Source: Actinernus sp. WN-2022 (taxonomy: Eukaryota > Cnidaria > Anthozoa > Actiniaria > Actinernidae). From it: a stretch of 64,000 nucleotides of DNA. Location: assembly GCA_030867875.1 (NCBI GenBank), contig JAOWCC010000044.1:280501-344500 (forward strand). The letters are read 5' to 3'. The notes beneath the pieces are model-generated. The model was not told the DNA's origin and did not search any database. It saw nothing but the letters and a program-made list of their open reading frames with translations. Within the stretch, counting starts at the first letter, position 1, and the number at the start of each line of letters is the position of its first letter. Shown here piece after piece: positions 59,530-64,000 of the stretch. Both the position numbers and the translations under genes were made by a program.

Positions 59530-59958
59530 CTATAGCCATTTACTAGTAGCGTATCCAGCGCCTAGCATTCCACCACCGACGTAGAGCAACTCACTAGTCT
59601 TCTGATTGTTTGATGGTCGGTAGTAGTCAGATAAGCGGGGTTCTTTCAGCTCTTTGAGCCGTTTTAGCGCCTTACGTAACTCATCGGATCGCACGAAGGC
59701 TTCGTTGGTATCTCTTTGATCGTTGTATGCGTCGCGTTCAAGACCTTCCTGCCTTTGTGCATAGTCGTATAATCTTTGACGTTTTTCTCTATACGCTTTC
59801 GTTTCGCGTGCTAGTTTTTCGAGGGCCCTATCGTGTCTCTCTCGTTCTGCATCTACATCACCCTTTCCAAGCATTCTAGCTAGTATGCCACCACCAGTAA
59901 ATGCCGTCGCATTCAAAATAGCGCCGAAGATCGACATACCAATTGCTGCTAATGCCAT
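59530..59958 (-). CDS. Polinton small protein, hydrophobic ends with central coiled coil (142 aa)
   Basis: Residues 1-26 are hydrophobic and Gly-rich (GMSIFGAILNATAFTGGGIL). A long, highly charged helix (about 34-103, ERERHDRALEKLARETKAYR) follows, then EPRLSDYYRPSNNQ and a C-terminal Gly-rich hydrophobic segment (LLYVGGGMLGAGYA). Proteins of this build recur in cnidarian Polinton-type elements and are probably virion or membrane-associated, though no function is proven. ATG 59958 is the first in frame and follows the upstream gene by 21 bp. Confidence 0.75.
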   Translation of the reverse strand: MALAAIGMSIFGAILNATAFTGGGILARMLGKGDVDAERERHDRALEKLARETKAYREKRQRLYDYAQRQEGLERDAYNDQRDTNEAFVRSDELRKALKRLKELKEPRLSDYYRPSNNQKTSELLYVGGGMLGAGYATSKWL

Positions 59959-59979
59959 TATGGTACGATCTTTTGTTTC

Positions 59980-60195
59980 TCAAGATTTGGGTTTCTCAAG
60001 TTGTTTCTCAAGATATTGTTTCGCGTATAAGCTACCAACTATCACGGCAGTCCACTTTGCGTAATTCACTAGGGAAGAAGAAGGATCGCTAAGCATAGAT
60101 TCCTTGGTAGTCTTTTTTACGATCCACCCAATACCAGAAGCGAGTCCAACGATTTTGGCTGCATCGGTTGTCGTCTTCATCAATTCCTTCTCCAT
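59980..60195 (-). CDS. Polinton small membrane-type protein (71 aa)
   Basis: There are two hydrophobic stretches (AAKIVGLASGIGWIV, 13-27, and YAKWTAVIVGSLYA, 45-58) separated by TTKESMLSDPSSSLVN, with a charged C-terminus (LEKQLEKPKS). The DPSS-LVNYAKW linker looks conserved in related elements as far as I recall. It is likely a virion or membrane component. The leader contains AGTAGTATATG just before the ATG. Confidence 0.7.
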   Translation of the reverse strand: MEKELMKTTTDAAKIVGLASGIGWIVKKTTKESMLSDPSSSLVNYAKWTAVIVGSLYAKQYLEKQLEKPKS

Positions 60196-60232
60196 CTAGA
60201 CATATACTACTATGGTCTCGAGTCTTTAAGTG

Positions 60233-60580
60233 TTACTCCATGTCTAGTGCCGTTGGCTTTGCCGGAGCTGCAGGTTGTGTCGTGCTAACGGTGGCAGCTC
60301 GCGTGTTGCCATCTACATACTTCTTGTACGCAAAGTACGTGCCAAACAATGTAGCGCCAGTACCGATGACTGCGAGGATAGTCAGGTTTTCGATCCGACC
60401 TTTCTCTACGTCGACTTCTTTGCATGATTCGCTTTCGCGCGTCAACTCTCTCTTCTGAGCTTCTTTAGCGAGTTTGTTGCTTAACGCTAGTGCTTTTCCG
60501 GCTGCGACGCGCTTTGGGTTTTTTACCTTAGTTGGTGCAGTCGTCGGAGGATTCGCAGTTATCTGATCCGCTTCTTCCAT
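60233..60580 (-). CDS. Polinton small protein with basic block and one membrane segment (115 aa)
   Basis: The N-terminal third is polar; a basic helix KNPKRVAAGKALALSNKLAK (20-39) could bind DNA. A hydrophobic segment (LTILAVIGTGATLFGTYFAY, about 65-84) and a Pro/Ala/Thr-rich tail follow. A basic KNP-RVAAGK motif is shared by small proteins of related elements. The start overlaps the 3' end of the preceding gene by 53 bp in another frame, so both reading frames are used there. Confidence 0.7.
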   Translation of the reverse strand: MEEADQITANPPTTAPTKVKNPKRVAAGKALALSNKLAKEAQKRELTRESESCKEVDVEKGRIENLTILAVIGTGATLFGTYFAYKKYVDGNTRAATVSTTQPAAPAKPTALDME

Positions 60581-61091
60581 CTTGATTCGGTATAGTAGTT
60601 ACCTGTAGAGGTTCAACAGGTGTTGTAGGAACGACTATGTGATCAACTACGTGGAACAAGGCACTAGCTAGAGCCACTAATCGACCTGCTTTGAGTGACA
60701 ATAGGCCGGCCACAGCGGATATCTCGTTGCGAACTAGGTGGTCTTCTCGTAGGTCCTTAAGCAGTTCTTGTTTGTCATCTATTGGAACTACGTATGCGAC
60801 TGCGCGGGTAGCTAGACGTAGTGCTCCATTTACTAAGCATCCCGTTATTTGCTTTGCTACTACGGCCTGGTACCTACTATGCAAACGTTTTACGTCCTTC
60901 TCAGATAGCTTAGATATATCTACTATTGAGAAATTCTGTCCTAGATATTCTTTCGTTGTACCCATTGCAGCTAAGATTGCAAGTGCTTCCCGACAATCTT
61001 CGACACCCTCCAATTTGGTTGGATGTTCCAACACGACTGGAGGGCAAGTAATAGCGCACTCATCAATCAGTTCATTCATGTATTCATCCAT
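60528..61091 (-). CDS. Conserved Polinton protein of unknown function (187 aa)
   Basis: It is mostly helical. An acidic, Cys-containing N-terminus (MDEYMNELIDECAITCPP) leads into DREALAILAAM-like and SKLSEKDVKRLHSRYQAVVA blocks, then two hydrophobic helices (ITGCLVNGALRLATRAVAYV and ISAVAGLLSLKAGRLVALAS). The tail is Ser/Asp-rich (SGSDNCESSDDCTN). Residues 22-38 before the AILAAM block are EHPTKLEGVEDCREALA. It overlaps the ATPase end by 8 bp. No function assigned; it could be a minor capsid or scaffold protein. Confidence 0.7.
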   Translation of the reverse strand: MDEYMNELIDECAITCPPVVLEHPTKLEGVEDCREALAILAAMGTTKEYLGQNFSIVDISKLSEKDVKRLHSRYQAVVAKQITGCLVNGALRLATRAVAYVVPIDDKQELLKDLREDHLVRNEISAVAGLLSLKAGRLVALASALFHVVDHIVVPTTPVEPLQVTTIPNQDGRSGSDNCESSDDCTN

Positions 61092-61707
61092 GATAATATG
61101 TTGTAGGTGCTGGGAGCTCTAACACTACCTCGAAAGGATGGCGGAGACAGAAGCACATGCGAGCGAACTTATGGGATCCCAGTATCGTTCGTAACTCTTT
61201 GCATTCTTGCGAGCCTCCATAATCCTCAAATATCCTTTTGCCATCTACGGCCGATGCTGTATGAAATGCTACTACGATAGCTACGTTCTCGCGGAAGGGT
61301 TTACATATGCTCGTTAGTTGTTGGGACAGCACCCAAACGGAAAGCCCTATATGTCGTGCAGAAAAGGCTAAGTCCACTAGCTTGTCAGTTCGTTTCTTGA
61401 CGTCCTTCGATGCGGCGCAATCATCGAGAATCAATAGAGTATTGGTACCTGACCAAAATGTTGCGCAAATACTCAAAGTAGCATCTATGGCATCCTGCGG
61501 TGGTGACATGACGAAGAAATGAGGATCTCGATTTGCAAATCCACGATAAGTTTTGTTGTGGGCATACGTAGGACAAATCAGTACTATGTAATCGAACTTA
61601 CCACGAAATGATCCACGAAGTTGTTCTATGAGAAACGCAGTCTTCCCACAATTCGTTGGACCGACTATGAGTGCGTTGAACGGCACGTGCTCTACGAGAG
61701 AATCCAT
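61084..61707 (-). CDS. FtsK/HerA-type (A32-like) genome-packaging ATPase
   Basis: 207 residues. Walker A is GPTNCGKT (16-23), Walker B LLILDD (91-96), and the sensor-like block WVLSQQ is at 125-130. The compact size and early Walker A match the packaging ATPases of Polintons, virophages and nucleocytoplasmic viruses, which drive DNA into capsids. The start codon shares a base with the capsid gene's stop (TGATG), suggesting coupled expression or separate promoters. No damage. Confidence 0.92.
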   Translation of the reverse strand: MDSLVEHVPFNALIVGPTNCGKTAFLIEQLRGSFRGKFDYIVLICPTYAHNKTYRGFANRDPHFFVMSPPQDAIDATLSICATFWSGTNTLLILDDCAASKDVKKRTDKLVDLAFSARHIGLSVWVLSQQLTSICKPFRENVAIVVAFHTASAVDGKRIFEDYGGSQECKELRTILGSHKFARMCFCLRHPFEVVLELPAPTTYYHG

Positions 61708-62918
61708 CAGTATAATATACTCTGCAGAGATCTGTTCAATATCGTGACCTGAGCATCCGCAAGGACATAGATGTGCATTTTCACATTTCCACTTCCCTTT
61801 GCAGTTCTATGTATGCGAATGTCGATGTCCTTTCCACTGCCGGTTTGTGCCAAGCCATCACCATGAACGGTGGAATCTTTTGCTGTGCGACAATCGATTA
61901 GGATAGCGAATCTATTTTCAAAGAACTTCTTTGGAGTCATGGAAGTATTGGGTGTACCAAACCAGCCTCTTGCAGCCTCACAGAAATCTAGGGGAAGCAT
62001 GCCGCTTGGAAAGAGTCTGTTGGGAATCCCGTTGACATCTACTTCTACCTTCGAAATATCGGGATTCGAGAATGCTTCACTATCTCGCGTGCCAATGGTA
62101 GGTGGATCTATGAATAGTAGAAGTAGTCCAGCAAAGGATCGTCGTGGAACATTAACGTTTTGAGATATCAAAGTATCGGATGTTTTAGCGATATCTACTG
62201 TCTTGAGTGCAGCACCTATTTCGTACTTGTGAAGTGCACTACTAGCCAGCGTTCCGTCCCTGATTGCTTCGTATTCTAGTTGGATGTTGGTAAGTTGGTA
62301 CGTACCTATCTTCGTCGTATCCGATCCAATTACGACCTCGTTGGCAGACGCTAGAGTCAACTCGAATGTAATGGTACTTTCTAAGGCATATGGATATAGA
62401 ACTCCATGTTGTGTCAGAATGTCAACATCTAATGGAATCCTATACTTGGAACCACATGCAGCTAGGAGCGCGTTGTCTGCAGCAGACGAAGTACTTGCGT
62501 CACCAGCTTTCGATCGTAGCTTGTTTACGTTCTCTGATTGAATGCCTTGTTGTACTCTAGACTCTCTCTCCTGCGTAGATAGGTATATATCAGAGTACGT
62601 TTGTAGGAGGTCTGGCCTGACAAGGTCTTCTACTGTTTCAGCTCCCATCCTACAGATTCTACGCATGACCAAGCAGCGTCCAACGTTCGAAACGACTCTG
62701 TTATTCGCATGTCCACCAGATAGTACGATGTCGCCCAATAGCGCTAAGCTACCAGGTACTAGTACTACGCCTTCTTCTAGCTTTGGGACTTCTACGTATA
62801 GAGTCTCACCTGGATTGGCAGATGATCGAGTGAAAGTTTTCCTATACAAGTCTCGCGGAGCCTTGAGTGCATGAGGCTCTCTTCGTGCTTGCGTGGGATC
62901 CAACTTTAATGAGATCAT
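61707..62918 (-). CDS. Candidate major capsid protein (double jelly-roll type) of the Polinton
   Basis: 403 residues from ATG 62918 (MISLKLDPTQARREPHALKA). The frame is open for 66 more codons upstream, but that part is antisense to the divergent gene and contains the shared promoter, so I reject it. The protein is rich in predicted beta strands: VLVPGSLALLGDIVLSGG, KYRIPLDVDILTQHGVLYPY, STITFELTLA, SFAGLLLLFIDPP and FAILIDCRTA. It sits next to the packaging ATPase, the usual capsid position. A sequence-level match to hexon-like proteins cannot be shown here; the call rests on strand pattern, size and position, and on its resemblance to a protein common in cnidarian elements. Confidence 0.65.
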   Translation of the reverse strand: MISLKLDPTQARREPHALKAPRDLYRKTFTRSSANPGETLYVEVPKLEEGVVLVPGSLALLGDIVLSGGHANNRVVSNVGRCLVMRRICRMGAETVEDLVRPDLLQTYSDIYLSTQERESRVQQGIQSENVNKLRSKAGDASTSSAADNALLAACGSKYRIPLDVDILTQHGVLYPYALESTITFELTLASANEVVIGSDTTKIGTYQLTNIQLEYEAIRDGTLASSALHKYEIGAALKTVDIAKTSDTLISQNVNVPRRSFAGLLLLFIDPPTIGTRDSEAFSNPDISKVEVDVNGIPNRLFPSGMLPLDFCEAARGWFGTPNTSMTPKKFFENRFAILIDCRTAKDSTVHGDGLAQTGSGKDIDIRIHRTAKGSGNVKMHIYVLADAQVTILNRSLQSILY

Positions 62919-62943
62919 GTTGAATATAACTATATATATAATT
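62919..62943. promoter_or_regulatory. 25-bp bidirectional promoter region between capsid and virion-protein genes
   Basis: The whole gap is AT-only apart from two bases. It holds TATATATATA (62931-62940) and, on the minus strand, TATAGTTATAT (62934-62924), which ends 5 bp before the capsid ATG. The same 11-mer occurs before the polymerase. Leaders must be extremely short on at least one side. Confidence 0.55.
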
Positions 62944-64000
62944 ATGTCTAACATGGCCTCTGATGGGAGGTATGAGGAAAGAACTGATGAAGCTGAAAGA
63001 GGAAAAGATGACGATGATACTGTCAATGAAGAAGCACGGAAATTGGCGTTTCCAGACTCTACGAATGTGGATCCGAGTGAATCATTCAACCTGAAAACTA
63101 GACGCGACTTCTCCAAGGAAGGTGCTCGACCAAAGAATCGGGAAACCTCGTTTACCGTAGACGATGATTACATCGCCGAACTCACCGAGCTGGAAGTCTC
63201 GAACCTTTCTAGAGAGCAATTGATGGATGAGGATAGAATCAAACATCCGAAATTTAGCGATCGCCGCGTAGTCTTCAAAACAGGCACATCGGATGAAATG
63301 AAACGAATGCTATTCTATACTGTATGGAAACACTATGCGGATGTAGGGATTCGTGGAGGAGTCCTTGAGATAACTGGAATATGGGATGCCAATAAGGAAC
63401 TGGGTAGGATCTATCTTCACGTACTTGGAAGTAAAGAGAAGCCCATACCTTTGACCACAGTGAAGGGCGAAAGATATCAAAGTATGGGTAAAGATCTCAA
63501 ATTTGCCCTAGGTCCTACGGATGCAGAAAGAGAAGAACAAGTCATCCAAGGTCAAGAAAAGGCCGCCGAACATCTCAAAGTAGAAGATAGCATACTTCTA
63601 AGCTCAACGTCAACTGAGGACCAGAAGGAAGCGGCTAAGGAAGAGAAAGTACGCATCCAGAACGAAATAGAATTACTCGAACGTCAAGAAGAAGCCATAC
63701 TAGAACGTACATCGCTACGTGAAAGGATCAAATACATTTTCAGAAAGCATGGAATGACCGTTCTTGCAGTGGTAGCTTCTATTGGCGCTATCGTTAGTAC
63801 GATAGTTTCCCTGTTGTCGAGATCCGTACCGAAACCAGTAAAGGCTGGTATCGATAAAGCAGCAGATGCAGTAAAGAAGGGATTGAAAACGACTGGGGGG
63901 TTGCTAAAAGAAATGGGAAAGAAACTTGGACAGATCCTACCTGGAATGATTGGATCGATTGCGAGTTTCATATTTACCATGGCTGGTAAAGCTCTGGGAG
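62944..64000 (+). CDS. Polinton coiled-coil/membrane virion-type protein, partial (C-terminus beyond right edge)
   Basis: 352 codons are open from ATG 62944 to the window end. The N-terminus is acidic (DGRYEERTDEAERGKDDDDT), followed by a mixed beta region (VFKTGTSDEMKRMLFYTVWK, GGVLEITGIWD, GRIYLHVLGSKEKPIPLTTV). A charged coiled coil spans about 210-262 (EEKVRIQNEIELLERQEEAI). A membrane-length helix is at about 270-290 (MTVLAVVASIGAIVSTIVSL), then a Lys/Gly-rich amphipathic stretch and a second hydrophobic segment (LPGMIGSIASFIF). The arrangement suits a membrane-active minor capsid protein. Similar proteins accompany the capsid candidate in cnidarian elements; function unproven. Confidence 0.75.
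   Translation, partial: MSNMASDGRYEERTDEAERGKDDDDTVNEEARKLAFPDSTNVDPSESFNLKTRRDFSKEGARPKNRETSFTVDDDYIAELTELEVSNLSREQLMDEDRIKHPKFSDRRVVFKTGTSDEMKRMLFYTVWKHYADVGIRGGVLEITGIWDANKELGRIYLHVLGSKEKPIPLTTVKGERYQSMGKDLKFALGPTDAEREEQVIQGQEKAAEHLKVEDSILLSSTSTEDQKEAAKEEKVRIQNEIELLERQEEAILERTSLRERIKYIFRKHGMTVLAVVASIGAIVSTIVSLLSRSVPKPVKAGIDKAADAVKKGLKTTGGLLKEMGKKLGQILPGMIGSIASFIFTMAGKALG

Larger units (their letters stand above)
54403..64000. mobile_element. Polinton/Maverick (adintovirus-like) element, left part, continues past the right edge
   Basis: Nine tightly packed intact genes include the family hallmarks: protein-primed-type DNA polymerase B, retrovirus-like integrase, packaging ATPase and a jelly-roll-type capsid candidate. 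The coding part is clearly richer in G+C than the flanks. The left boundary is set only to the base after the palindrome; the terminal inverted repeat cannot be confirmed because the other end is outside the window. The adenovirus-type protease and penton genes expected in this family are not seen here and may lie to the right. Confidence 0.9.

Noticed and set aside
62919..63116. 66-codon extension of the capsid gene to ATG 63116
   Set aside because: It is antisense to the divergent virion-protein gene, crosses the shared promoter and has low-complexity Ser-rich composition; the conserved-looking protein begins at 62918.

Overview
The window looks like anthozoan (probably stony coral) nuclear DNA. 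It is AT-rich and gene-poor, littered with degraded transposons and inverted repeats, and carries cnidarian-type repeat proteins: CR1/L2-like LINE reverse transcriptase, Helitron-type RPA, a P2X7-C-terminal-like domain, a DIRS-type tyrosine recombinase and a SAP-domain exon. The species call is inferred from these families; no marker gene was available to confirm it.

Layout. 1-0.7 kb: the start of a leftward Cys-rich, GRF-like zinc-finger gene with a close TATA box and 37-bp CCAAT/TATA repeats. 0.7-5.4 kb: LINE fragments and dispersed repeats. 5.6-9.4 kb: a nest of inverted-repeat elements, including two TTA-flanked elements lying back to back inside an older one, and a fold-back element built of CCACGTTA octamers. 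11-16 kb: fold-back repeats and a broken Helitron-type RPA gene. 16.1-18.9 kb: a 5'-truncated, frameshifted CR1/L2-like LINE. 19-24 kb: MITEs, tRNA-like Pol III sequences, an element with GCGATCGC subterminal motifs and a C2H2 zinc-finger gene broken near its 3' end. 25-34 kb: a 173-bp satellite, an 88-bp minisatellite, and P2X7-like and RecQ-like fragments. 34-42 kb: a 2.9-kb element with about 315-bp inverted ends, two possible exons of a host gene on the minus strand (one with a WW domain), and a DIRS recombinase relic. 42-47 kb: palindrome arrays and two TIR elements with TA target sites. 47-54 kb: dispersed repeats, a 48-bp dimeric minisatellite and an inverted duplication of a SAP exon.

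The main system is at about 54.4 kb to beyond the right edge: most of a Polinton/Maverick (adintovirus-like) element with intact genes. It encodes a protein-primed-type family B DNA polymerase on the plus strand, then a convergent leftward block: retrovirus-like integrase (DDE intact), three small hydrophobic proteins, a conserved unknown, an FtsK/A32-like packaging ATPase and a candidate double-jelly-roll capsid protein. A divergent plus-strand gene for a coiled-coil/membrane virion-type protein runs off the right edge. Polymerase and integrase would replicate and insert the DNA. The ATPase, capsid candidate and small proteins would form and fill a particle. No protease or penton gene is visible in the window. 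Reading frames are long and undamaged, spacing is tight, genes overlap, and one AT-rich motif recurs upstream of the polymerase and capsid genes, so the copy may be recent or still functional.
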